Shown here: piece by piece, positions 51,786-60,063 of the stretch
Layout: every line of letters starts with the position of its first letter
How positions within the stretch are numbered: position 1 is the first letter of the stretch
Assembly: GCF_000013645.1 (NCBI RefSeq)
Contig: NC_007951.1
Location: 2,480,001 to 2,544,000, forward strand
Reading direction: 5' to 3'
Origin: Paraburkholderia xenovorans LB400
GTDB taxonomy: Bacteria; Pseudomonadota; Gammaproteobacteria; Burkholderiales; Burkholderiaceae
Length of the DNA: 64,000 bases
Translations under genes and position numbers: made by a program
The notes under the pieces: model-generated
Database searches by the model: none
What the model saw: only the letters and a program-made list of their open reading frames with translations
Told to the model about the DNA's origin: nothing

Positions 51786-53285
51786 TCAGGCGCGCGCGGG
51801 CTCTGCTGCCACGGCGGGCTGCGCGTAGTCCTCACCGTCGATGTCATAGCCCGACGGCTCCCAGCGGATCACCAGCAACACGAGCAGCGAACTCAGCGGC
51901 GCAATCGCGATCAGCCAGAACACTTTGGTACCGAATGCGGCGGCCAGCACGGGGAACAGGAACAGCGACACCGTCGAGGCGCTGCGCACCAGCGTCTGGT
52001 TGAAGCCCACGCCGATGCCGCGCAACGAGGTCGGATAGCTGAGCGATGCATACGTCATCGAATGGGAACCGGGGCCGAAGCCCTGGCCGAACAGATAGCC
52101 GCCGAGCAGCAGGATCGCCACCACCACGAGCGCGCCGCTGCCCGGTTTGCCGATCAGCGCGAGCCCGATCAGCGAGGCGAACTGCAGCGCGTGGCCGAGC
52201 ACCGTCATTTTCCACGCGCCGACCGTGGGCGCGGTGCGCACGCCGATCAGGCCGCCCACGAACGCGAACACCAGATTCAGTCCCAGCGCCGCGATAATCG
52301 TGGTGAGCGGGCCCTGATGAAAGAAGCTGGTGATGATCACCGGCAAGCCGAAGATGATCGCGTTGTAGCCGAACGAGGAGGCGCTGCCGATCACCGCGGC
52401 GAGAATCGTGCGGCGCCGGTAAGTGGCGTTGAACAGCACCCCGAAGTTGCGCCACGACGCGGCGCGCGGCGCCTTCACCGGTACGGCGCCGTGCTCGACC
52501 ACGGCGTCCACGCCATACGAGCGCTTGAGAATCCGCGCGGCCTCTTCGAGATTGCCCTGATTCGCGGCCCACACCGGCGATTCGCTGATATAGCGGCTGC
52601 GCACGAGAATGATCGCGATGGCGCGCACCGCGCCGAAGGCCAGCGTCAGACGCCATAACCAGCCGAGTTGATGCTCCGGCAGAATCGCGTAGAGACCGAG
52701 AATCAGCAGATAGCAGGTGCTCGTGGCCGCATACCACGCGGGGCACCAGGCGGCGACGCTGGCCGCCTTGTTGCCCTTGCCCGCCACGCGCGAGAACTCC
52801 GCAAGAAAGGCCATCGCCACCGGCAGATCGAGGCCGACGCCGAAACCCATCAGAAACCGCGCGCCGCCGAGCACCCACGCGTTCGGCGCCAGACCGGCCG
52901 CGATCGCCGCGACCACGAAGAACAGCATGTCGGCCATGAACACGCGGTAACGGCCGATGCGATCCGTCAGATAGCCGCCGAATAGCGCGCCGAGAATCGC
53001 ACCGAACGTAATGGCCGACGAAACGAAACCCACCTGTACCGGCGAGAGCGAGAACTGCCGCGTAATGTCCTTGATCCCGTAAGCGAGCGAGGTCAGGTCG
53101 TAAGCGTCCAGAAAGACGCCGCCGAGCGCGATCGCAATCACGATGCGCGCATTGCTGCCCTTGGCAGCGCCGGCATTGACGATACGCGAGACATCCTGCG
53201 CGCTACGGATGATGGCGGGCCGCGCCACGTTGTCGGCGCTCGCTTGCGGGTCGACCGCGGTCGATGGAAAAGCAACTGTGGACAT
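51786..53285 (-). CDS. MFS transporter
   Basis: The product is 499 residues with twelve membrane segments from about residue 50. Loop 2-3 carries G-G-Y-L-T-D-R-I-G-R-Y-R, the MFS signature, and the family of aromatic-acid and metabolite:H+ symporters is the closest match. It lies 164 bp upstream of the flavoprotein gene, probably in one operon, and is divergent from the transporter at 53574. The cargo is unknown; import of an organosulfur acid or export of a product are both possible. Confidence 0.86.
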   Translation of the reverse strand: MSTVAFPSTAVDPQASADNVARPAIIRSAQDVSRIVNAGAAKGSNARIVIAIALGGVFLDAYDLTSLAYGIKDITRQFSLSPVQVGFVSSAITFGAILGALFGGYLTDRIGRYRVFMADMLFFVVAAIAAGLAPNAWVLGGARFLMGFGVGLDLPVAMAFLAEFSRVAGKGNKAASVAAWCPAWYAATSTCYLLILGLYAILPEHQLGWLWRLTLAFGAVRAIAIILVRSRYISESPVWAANQGNLEEAARILKRSYGVDAVVEHGAVPVKAPRAASWRNFGVLFNATYRRRTILAAVIGSASSFGYNAIIFGLPVIITSFFHQGPLTTIIAALGLNLVFAFVGGLIGVRTAPTVGAWKMTVLGHALQFASLIGLALIGKPGSGALVVVAILLLGGYLFGQGFGPGSHSMTYASLSYPTSLRGIGVGFNQTLVRSASTVSLFLFPVLAAAFGTKVFWLIAIAPLSSLLVLLVIRWEPSGYDIDGEDYAQPAVAAEPARA

Positions 53286-53439
53286 GATCCGGACTTCGCA
53301 TGAGTGGCTGAAGCGTTGCATGGTAGCCATGCGATCGATGCCGGCAAAACGACGAATTCAACTATGCAAATCGGGAATCGCGCGCTGGCGTCGTTGCACC
53401 ACCATGAAGCGGCGCGCGGACGGCACAGTTCGCACTTCT

Positions 53440-53457
53440 GCAGATTTTCTTATCTGC
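53440..53457. promoter_or_regulatory. Inverted repeat in the divergent control region
   Basis: GCAGAT and ATCTGC are separated by six bases. The site lies between the divergent MFS (start 53285) and substrate-binding protein (start 53574) genes. It could bind a regulator of both operons. No regulator gene is present in this cluster. Confidence 0.35.
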
Positions 53458-53573
53458 AATGATTGGTTGGATTCGGGCGCACGCGAATCTAACGTGTAGT
53501 TCCGGCCCTGCCGCCGACCCGAGCTTTCGCCTCTCTTTCGCACCCGTTTTCTTCCCTTGATTGGTATTCGCGC

Positions 53574-54641
53574 ATGCGCTATTTCCGTCTGCTGAAGTCT
53601 TTCGTCGCCGTGGCGACACTCTCGCTCGCCGCGGCTCACGCGTACGCCGACAAACCCGCGGTGATCCGCATCGGTGTCGCGCAGCAAGGCACCGGCGATC
53701 CGCCCTCGTTCGGCGGCTCGCCGGCGGCGACCGTGCAGTTGCAGCAGTCGCTCGAAAAGGAATTCGCCGCCGACGGCATCAAGGTGGAGTGGCTGTTCTT
53801 CAAGGGCGCGGGCCCGGCGGTCAACGAGGCGATCGCCGACAAATCGCTCGACTTCGCCTTCCAGGGCGATCTGCCCGCGGTGCTCGCGCGCGCCAATGGG
53901 CTGAAAACACACCTTCTGCTCGCCTCGGGCGTGCGCACCGGCATCAAGATCGCAGTGCCGGCGGACTCGGATGTGCACTCGATCAAGGACCTGAAAGGCC
54001 GGCGCGTGTCGATCTTTCGCGGCACCAATCTGCAGCTCGTCGCCGACAACGCGCTCGCCGCCAATCAGCTGAACGAACGCGACCTGCGCGTGATCAATCT
54101 GGACACCGCCAGCTCGCTCGCGGCGCTGGCGTCCAAGGGCATCGACGCGTCGGTCAATGACTACCACGTGTACAAACTGCGTGACCAGGGCCTCGCGAAA
54201 GTGGTCTACGAATCGCAGAACGACGGGCCGCAATTCACCCGCCAGTCCCATCTGCTCGTGCTCGACGATTTCGATCACGCGCATCCGGATATCGTGCAGC
54301 GCGTGGTCAACGTGTTCGTGAAAGGCGCGCAGTGGTCGTCCGACGAAGCCAACCGCGATGCTCTCTTCAAGCTATGGGCCAAAAGCGGCGTGTCTTATTC
54401 GTCATGGCAGGCCGAGTTCGCGAACCAGAGCCTGAAGGAGCGCAATTCGCCGCTGATCGATCCGTTCATCGTGGCGCGCTACAAAGCCGTGGCGGACGAC
54501 GCGCTGAAACTCAAACTGATCCGTCAGCCTGTCGAGGTCGATGGCTGGTTCGAAACGAAATATCTCGACAACGCGCTGCGCGCACAAAAACTCGACCACT
54601 ACTGGACGCGTTACGACGCCGCGGGCAAACCGCTCAGCTAA
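53574..54641 (+). CDS. ABC transporter substrate-binding protein (SsuA class)
   Basis: The product is 355 residues with a signal peptide cut near A-Y-A (24-26). The mature start I-R-I-G-V-A-Q-Q-G-T-G-D and F-Q-G-D-L-P-A-V are typical of aliphatic sulfonate binders. It opens the plus-strand operon of the organosulfur island. In the family such proteins deliver alkanesulfonates to SsuBC. Confidence 0.88.
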   Translation: MRYFRLLKSFVAVATLSLAAAHAYADKPAVIRIGVAQQGTGDPPSFGGSPAATVQLQQSLEKEFAADGIKVEWLFFKGAGPAVNEAIADKSLDFAFQGDLPAVLARANGLKTHLLLASGVRTGIKIAVPADSDVHSIKDLKGRRVSIFRGTNLQLVADNALAANQLNERDLRVINLDTASSLAALASKGIDASVNDYHVYKLRDQGLAKVVYESQNDGPQFTRQSHLLVLDDFDHAHPDIVQRVVNVFVKGAQWSSDEANRDALFKLWAKSGVSYSSWQAEFANQSLKERNSPLIDPFIVARYKAVADDALKLKLIRQPVEVDGWFETKYLDNALRAQKLDHYWTRYDAAGKPLS

Positions 54642-54672
54642 CGCCAGCCAACCACTCACCGGAGCGATCACG

Positions 54673-55524
54673 ATGAGCGAAACCGCAATCCCGCTCGAAC
54701 GCGAGCGGCTCGCGCCCACCAAAGCGCCGCACGCGTCGCCGTTGCGCGATCCGCGACTGCGCGCGCTCGCCTGGCGACTCGCGCCGTGGGTATTGCCGGC
54801 CCTGCTGCTCGCGCTGTGGGCGGTGGGTTGCGAACGCGGCTGGATCGCGCCGCAAATCCTGCCGCCGCCCGAGCGCGTGTTCGACACACTCGTGGAGCTC
54901 GCAAAGAGCGGCGATCTCGCGCGCAATACGCTGATCAGCCTGCAGCGCGTGCTGCTGGGTTTCGGCGCGGGCACACTGCTCGGCTTCGCGCTCGGCGCGG
55001 CGCTGGGTCTGTCGCGCACATTAGAGGCCTATGTGCTGCCGAGCTTCAATGCGCTGGTGCAGATTCCGGTGCTCGGCTGGCTGCCGTTTCTGCTGTTGCT
55101 CGTAGGCGTGGGCGAGCCGCTCAAATACATCCTGATCGCGCATGCGGCGCTCGTGCCGGTCACGCTGAGCACGCTGCAGGGGTTCCAGCAGACACCCGCC
55201 ACGCTGGACGAAGTCGCGCGGGTGTTCGAATACAGCGGCTGGCAACGGATTGTCTATCTGATTCTGCCCGCTGCCGTGCCGACGCTCGCCACGGGTGTGC
55301 GGCTCGCCTTTACCAAGGCCTGGCTCGCGCTGGTGGTGGTCGAACTGGTGGCGTCTTCCGAAGGGCTCGGCTATCTGATCGTCTACGGCCGGCAGCTCTT
55401 TCAACTCGACCTGGTGATGGCGTCGGTGGTCGTGGTCGGCGCGATCGGCTATGCGGTGAACCGGGCGCTGGACGCACTCGAAGCGCGCTTGCGGCGCGGA
55501 CAGCCGTCGGCATTTCGCGAGTGA
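54673..55524 (+). CDS. ABC transporter permease, first copy
   Basis: The product is 283 residues from the ATG at 54673 (CCGGAG upstream). Six membrane helices are predicted. The ATPase-contact loop is F-E-Y-S-G-W-Q-R-I-V-Y-L-I-L-P-A-A-V-P. It is 32 bp after the binding protein. A second, clearly different permease follows at 55684, and only one ATPase (56597) is present. Confidence 0.88.
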   Translation: MSETAIPLERERLAPTKAPHASPLRDPRLRALAWRLAPWVLPALLLALWAVGCERGWIAPQILPPPERVFDTLVELAKSGDLARNTLISLQRVLLGFGAGTLLGFALGAALGLSRTLEAYVLPSFNALVQIPVLGWLPFLLLLVGVGEPLKYILIAHAALVPVTLSTLQGFQQTPATLDEVARVFEYSGWQRIVYLILPAAVPTLATGVRLAFTKAWLALVVVELVASSEGLGYLIVYGRQLFQLDLVMASVVVVGAIGYAVNRALDALEARLRRGQPSAFRE

Positions 55525-55580
55525 CGGCAAGCGCACGCCCGCACGCTCGCACGCATCAAGACTGACCAGGCGCACCGATA

Positions 55581-55650
55581 CGCAAAAACGCGCACAAACA
55601 CGCACAAACACGCAGCACCGGCACCCACAAACACGCACCACCGGCAGCCG
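55581..55650. repeat. A/C-rich tandem repeats between two permease genes
   Basis: The decamer cgcacaaaca occurs twice in direct succession (55591-55610), and a longer unit (acaaacacgca, caccggca) is repeated with 24-bp spacing up to 55646. The gap of 159 bp is otherwise empty. In the mRNA this tract is unstructured and could ease translation re-initiation; this is a guess. Confidence 0.55.
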
Positions 55651-55683
55651 CGCGCACGTGGCGCCGCCCGTGAGGAAACCACG

Positions 55684-56562
55684 ATGACTCTCGCCCGCTT
55701 CAAGCGTTTCAACCCGTCGCCGAAGGCCGCCGACGCATCCTGCGATTGCGCCGCGCCCGCCGCCTTCCGGCGCGCGGCGCAGCCGCGCCGCCCGCTGCTG
55801 GCACGCTTCGACTGGCGCGGCACTGTCCTGCCCCTCGTCGCGATCGCGATCTGGTGGGCGGTCTCGGAAGCGCACGTGATCAAAAGCGGCCTGCTGGTCA
55901 GCCCCGCGCAGGTCCTCGCCACCGCGTGGCAGCAGATCGTCAGCGGCGCGCTGCTGAAGGCGCTTTCGGCGTCGCTCGCGCGCGAAGCCAGCGGCTTTGT
56001 GATCGGCACGCTCGGCGGCCTGCTGCTCGGCAGCGTGCTCGGCTTCTCCCGGCTCGCGACACGCATGATCGGGCCGAGCTTCGACACCTTCAAACAGATC
56101 TCGCTGTTCGCGTGGATTCCGTTGATTTCCGTGTGGTTCGGTCTGGGCGACGCGGCGAAAGTCGTGTTCCTGTCACTCGCCGCGCTGCTGCCCGTCACCG
56201 CGCACACCTGCGACGGCATCCATGCGGTGCCGCGCGCCTATATCGAGGTCGCGCGCGCTTTCCGCTACTCGCGGTGGCAGTTGATCCGCGCGGTGATCCT
56301 GCCGGCCGCGCTGCCGTCGATCTTCACGGGCATTTACCTCGCGCTGATCTATTCGTGGCTCGCCACGCTCGGCGCCGAATATCTGCTGGTGGCGGGCAGC
56401 GGCATCGGCAATACGCTGATCGACGGCAGCGAGCAGTTCCGCATGGATCTGGTGCTGTTCGGCGTGATCGTGGTCGGCGTGACGGGCTGGGCGTTGAACG
56501 CGCTGGCGCGTGCCGTGGAGCGGGCGATCTTTGCGCGCCGGCTCCAGTCCTCCGCCCGCTGA
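55684..56562 (+). CDS. ABC transporter permease, second copy
   Basis: The product is 292 residues with six membrane helices after a basic N-terminus containing C-D-C-A. The contact loop is F-R-Y-S-R-W-Q-L-I-R-A-V-I-L-P-A-A-L-P, and G-I-H-A-V-P-R-A-Y precedes it. It could form a heterodimer with the first permease, or each could pair with a shared ATPase. Confidence 0.88.
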   Translation: MTLARFKRFNPSPKAADASCDCAAPAAFRRAAQPRRPLLARFDWRGTVLPLVAIAIWWAVSEAHVIKSGLLVSPAQVLATAWQQIVSGALLKALSASLAREASGFVIGTLGGLLLGSVLGFSRLATRMIGPSFDTFKQISLFAWIPLISVWFGLGDAAKVVFLSLAALLPVTAHTCDGIHAVPRAYIEVARAFRYSRWQLIRAVILPAALPSIFTGIYLALIYSWLATLGAEYLLVAGSGIGNTLIDGSEQFRMDLVLFGVIVVGVTGWALNALARAVERAIFARRLQSSAR

Positions 56563-56596
56563 ACCCGCCTCCGAACTCTCACCACCCGGATCGCTC

Positions 56597-57463
56597 ATGA
56601 CGTCTTCCACGCTCTCCGACAGCATCGACATTCTTCACGTCAGCAAACGCTATGCGCAGCAAGGCGGTGCGCCCCTCGCGGTGCTCGACGACATCAGCCT
56701 GCGCGTGCGCGCCGGCGAGTTCGTCAGCGTGCTCGGTTCGAGCGGCTGCGGCAAATCCACGTTGCTGCGGCTGATCGCCGGACTCGACACCGACTATAGC
56801 GGCGACATCGTGGTGGCCGGCGACAAGGTCTGCGATACCTCGCTCGAACGCGGGATCGTGTTCCAGGACCATCGGCTGTTTCCGTGGCTGACGGCTTCGC
56901 AGAACATTCTTGCCGCGCTGCGCAATGCACCGCTTTCCGCAGCCGAAAAGCGCGAGGCCGTGGCGGAACATATCGCGCTCGTCGGCCTCGACGGCTTTGA
57001 GCATGCCTATCCGCATCAACTGTCGGGCGGCATGGCGCAGCGTGTGGCGATTGCGCGCGGTCTCGTCAACCGTCCGCGCGTGCTGCTGCTCGACGAGCCG
57101 TTCGGCGCACTCGACGCGCTCACGCGCGGCCGTTTGCAGAACGAGTTGCAGCGCATCTGGGAACACGAACGCATCACGATGATCCTCGTCACGCACGATG
57201 TCGACGAGGCGCTTTACCTCGGTGACCGTGTCGTTACGATGGCGCCGCGGCCGGGCCGCATCAAACGGATCGTCGACGTGACCCTGCCGCGCCCACGCGA
57301 GCGCCACGATCCACGCTTCATCCGTTTGCGCGACGAGGTGCTGGCCGACTTCGCCGGGCATGACGGCGCGCCACGCGAACCGCGCGAAGACGACACGCCG
57401 CACGACGGCCCGCGCATTCCGGCGGCAAGCGCTCCGATCACCGATTGGCGGCTCGCATGGTGA
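56597..57463 (+). CDS. ABC transporter ATP-binding protein (SsuB class)
   Basis: The product is 288 residues from the ATG at 56597. Walker A is G-S-S-G-C-G-K-S-T, the signature L-S-G-G-M-A-Q-R, Walker B L-L-L-D-E-P-F-G-A-L-D and the switch T-H-D-V-D-E-A. The C-terminal 40 residues are Pro/Arg/Asp-rich. It follows both permeases. Confidence 0.92.
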   Translation: MTSSTLSDSIDILHVSKRYAQQGGAPLAVLDDISLRVRAGEFVSVLGSSGCGKSTLLRLIAGLDTDYSGDIVVAGDKVCDTSLERGIVFQDHRLFPWLTASQNILAALRNAPLSAAEKREAVAEHIALVGLDGFEHAYPHQLSGGMAQRVAIARGLVNRPRVLLLDEPFGALDALTRGRLQNELQRIWEHERITMILVTHDVDEALYLGDRVVTMAPRPGRIKRIVDVTLPRPRERHDPRFIRLRDEVLADFAGHDGAPREPREDDTPHDGPRIPAASAPITDWRLAW

Positions 57464-57509
57464 CGCACGCGTTCTCCCCTACCCACGACAATCCTTCACG
57501 GAGCAGACA

Positions 57510-58886
57510 ATGAGCGGCGAAAAACAGCAGAAGCGGCAGATCAGACTGGGGGCCTTCCTGATGGAGACGGGCCATCACATCGCCGCATGGCGGCATCCCG
57601 ATGCGCATGCGGGCGGCGGCCTCGATTTCGCGCATTACGCGGAGCTCGCGCGGATCGCCGAGCACGCCAGATTCGACGCGATTTTTTTCGCCGACAGCGT
57701 GAGCGTGCGCGACACCAATCTGCCTTCGCTGTCGCGCACCGCGCGCGCCGATCATTTCGAACCGCTGACCTTGCTGTCGGCGCTTTCGGTCGTGACGAAA
57801 CATATCGGGCTGATCGCGACGGTCTCCACCACGTTCAACGAGCCGTACAACCTCGCGCGCAAATTCGCGTCGCTCGATCATCTGAGCGGCGGCCGCTCCG
57901 GCTGGAATCTCGTCACGTCGAGCACGGAATCCGAGGCGCACAACTTCAGTTTCGACCGGCATCCGGATCACGCGGTCCGCTACGAGCGCGCCAGAGAGTT
58001 CTACGACGTGGTGGCGGGCCTCTGGGATAGCTGGGAAGACGACGCGTTCATCCGCGACAAGGAAAGCGGCGTCTACTTCGATCCGGACAAGCTGCACGTA
58101 CTCGGCCATGCGGGCAAGCATTTCAGGGTACGCGGGCCGCTGAACGTCGCGCGTTCGCCGCAGGGTTGGCCGGTCGTCGTGCAGGCCGGCGCTTCCGAGG
58201 CCGGGCGCGAGCTCGCGGCGCAAACCGCCGAGGTCATTTTCGTCGCGCATCAGACGCTCGATGAAGCGCAGGCGTTCTATCGCGACGTCAAAGGGCGCCT
58301 GGCGAAATACGGGCGCGCGCCGGAGCATCTGAAGATCATGCCGGGCATTTTCCCGGTTGTCGGCCGCACGCAGGAAGAAGCCGAAGAGAAATTCGCCGCG
58401 CTGCAGGACCTGATTCATCCCACCGTGGGTCTGTCGCTGCTGTCGAACATGTCGGGCGGCGTCGACCTGTCATCGTATCCCGTGGACGGACCGCTGCCCG
58501 AATTGCCGGAAACCAATGGCGGCAAGAGCCGTCAACGCCTGCTGTTCGATCTCGCCCGGCGCGAGAACCTGACGATCCGCGATCTGTATCTGCGCATTGC
58601 GGGCGCTCGCGGCCATCAGCAGGTGGTGGGCACGCCGCGGAGTATCGCCGACCAGTTGCAGCAGTGGTTCGAAGAAGAAGGCGCCGACGGTTTCAACATC
58701 ATGTCGCCGTGGTTGCCGGGCGGCCTGACGGAATTTGCCGAACGGGTGGTGCCTGAGTTGCAGCGGCGCGGACTGTTCCGCACGGAATACGAGGCAGGCA
58801 CGCTGCGCGGCAATCTCGGGCTGCCGCGCCCCGCGAATCGTTATACCGCCGCCACGCGGCAGGTCGCTGTCGCGGCCGGCCGGTGA
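57510..58886 (+). CDS. NtaA/SnaA/DszA-family FMN-dependent monooxygenase
   Basis: The product is 458 residues. The start at ATG 57510 has ACGGAG upstream, although the frame is open 50 codons earlier, overlapping the ATPase gene. Family blocks F-A-S-L-D-H-L-S-G-G-R-S-G-W-N-L-V-T and V-V-V-Q-A-G-A-S-E-A-G are present. It is closer to the copy at 33899 than to that at 32434. It is placed in the transporter operon, so it probably acts on the imported compound. Confidence 0.88.
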   Translation: MSGEKQQKRQIRLGAFLMETGHHIAAWRHPDAHAGGGLDFAHYAELARIAEHARFDAIFFADSVSVRDTNLPSLSRTARADHFEPLTLLSALSVVTKHIGLIATVSTTFNEPYNLARKFASLDHLSGGRSGWNLVTSSTESEAHNFSFDRHPDHAVRYERAREFYDVVAGLWDSWEDDAFIRDKESGVYFDPDKLHVLGHAGKHFRVRGPLNVARSPQGWPVVVQAGASEAGRELAAQTAEVIFVAHQTLDEAQAFYRDVKGRLAKYGRAPEHLKIMPGIFPVVGRTQEEAEEKFAALQDLIHPTVGLSLLSNMSGGVDLSSYPVDGPLPELPETNGGKSRQRLLFDLARRENLTIRDLYLRIAGARGHQQVVGTPRSIADQLQQWFEEEGADGFNIMSPWLPGGLTEFAERVVPELQRRGLFRTEYEAGTLRGNLGLPRPANRYTAATRQVAVAAGR

Positions 58887-58921
58887 AGCGCCACCGGAGC
58901 GCGACTGGAGCGCCACTAAAA

Positions 58922-58936
58922 GGCCGCTGAACGGCC
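58922..58936 (+). terminator. Small hairpin before the TauD-type gene
   Basis: GGCCG and CGGCC pair around the loop CTGAA in the 113-bp gap between the monooxygenase and the dioxygenase genes. Without a U-run it may only modulate readthrough. Confidence 0.3.
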
Positions 58937-58999
58937 AGTAAAGCGACGGCGTTCGCGCCGTCGGCCCCACCCGTTCTCTTCGTCAGGAGCTTTTCATTC

Positions 59000-59947
59000 A
59001 TGAGTGCAGCCGCAGTGCAGGAAATACAGTCGATCGAGGTCACGCCGCTTTCCGCGCATATCGGTGCGGAGATTCACGGCGTCGATCTTACGCAGAAGCT
59101 GGAGGCGCGCCAGATCGCGGAGATTCGCGCGGCGCTTCTGAAGTGGCGCGTCGTATTCTTTCGCGAGCAGTTCCTGACGCACGAGCAGCACGTCGCGTTC
59201 TCGGCGCAGTTCGGCGAACTGACCTTGGGGCACCCCGTGTTCGGCCATGTGGAAGGGCATCCGGAGGTCTATTCGATCTCGAAGTACCGCAAGGCCACGC
59301 GCTTCGAGGGGCAAACGCTGCAACGCCCGTGGACCGGCTGGCATACGGACGTCACGGCGGCGGTCAATCCGCCGTGGGCGTCGATCCTGCGCGGCGTGAC
59401 GATTCCGCCGTACGGCGGCGACACGCAGTGGACCAACCTGGTGGCCGCGTATCAGAAGCTGTCGGCGCCGCTGCGTTCGTTCGTCGACGGGCTGCGCGGG
59501 ATTCACCGCTTTACGCCGCCGGCCGGCGCGAGCGGAACGCAGGCGTTTGTCGAAGCCGTCGAGCAGCGCATTCTCGTCACCGAGCATCCCCTTGTCAGGG
59601 TTCATCCGGAAACGGGCGAGCGGGCGCTCTATGTGAGCCCGAGCTTCCTGAAGTCGATCGTCGGCGTGAGTCCGCGCGAAAGCCAGGTGCTGCTCGAACT
59701 GCTGTGGGAACACGTGACGCGGCCGGAGTTCACCGTGCGCTTCAAATGGCAGGCCGGCAGCGTCGCGTTCTGGGACAACCGGGCAACGGCGCACCTCGCG
59801 CCCACGGATATTTTCGATCTCGACTTCGACCGGCAACTGTATCGCACCACGCTGGTCGGCGACGTGCCCGTCGGCCCGGACGGCACGCAATCGGTGGCGA
59901 TCGAAGGCTCGCCGGTGAGCGCCGCCGCGGCCGTCGCATTGAACTGA
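59000..59947 (+). CDS. TauD/TfdA-family Fe(II)/2-oxoglutarate dioxygenase
   Basis: The product is 315 residues. The iron site is H-T-D in T-G-W-H-T-D-V-T, and the distal His lies in R-A-T-A-H-L-A-P. The 2-oxoglutarate arginine is in Q-L-Y-R-T-T. Tyr-Arg-Lys residues after the N-terminal domain resemble the alkyl-sulfate and alkanesulfonate group. It closes the plus-strand operon starting at 53574 and would release sulfite or an aldehyde from the imported sulfonate or sulfate ester. Confidence 0.88.
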   Translation: MSAAAVQEIQSIEVTPLSAHIGAEIHGVDLTQKLEARQIAEIRAALLKWRVVFFREQFLTHEQHVAFSAQFGELTLGHPVFGHVEGHPEVYSISKYRKATRFEGQTLQRPWTGWHTDVTAAVNPPWASILRGVTIPPYGGDTQWTNLVAAYQKLSAPLRSFVDGLRGIHRFTPPAGASGTQAFVEAVEQRILVTEHPLVRVHPETGERALYVSPSFLKSIVGVSPRESQVLLELLWEHVTRPEFTVRFKWQAGSVAFWDNRATAHLAPTDIFDLDFDRQLYRTTLVGDVPVGPDGTQSVAIEGSPVSAAAAVALN

Positions 59948-60063
59948 GCTGGGCACGCCCGCGTCCGGCATGAGCGCGCCAGGCTGACCAGACCATCCGT
60001 GTTCACTCGACTCGCCCCCCCGTCTGCGGCTATCTTACGGACTGGGCGATCGAAGGGCACAAC

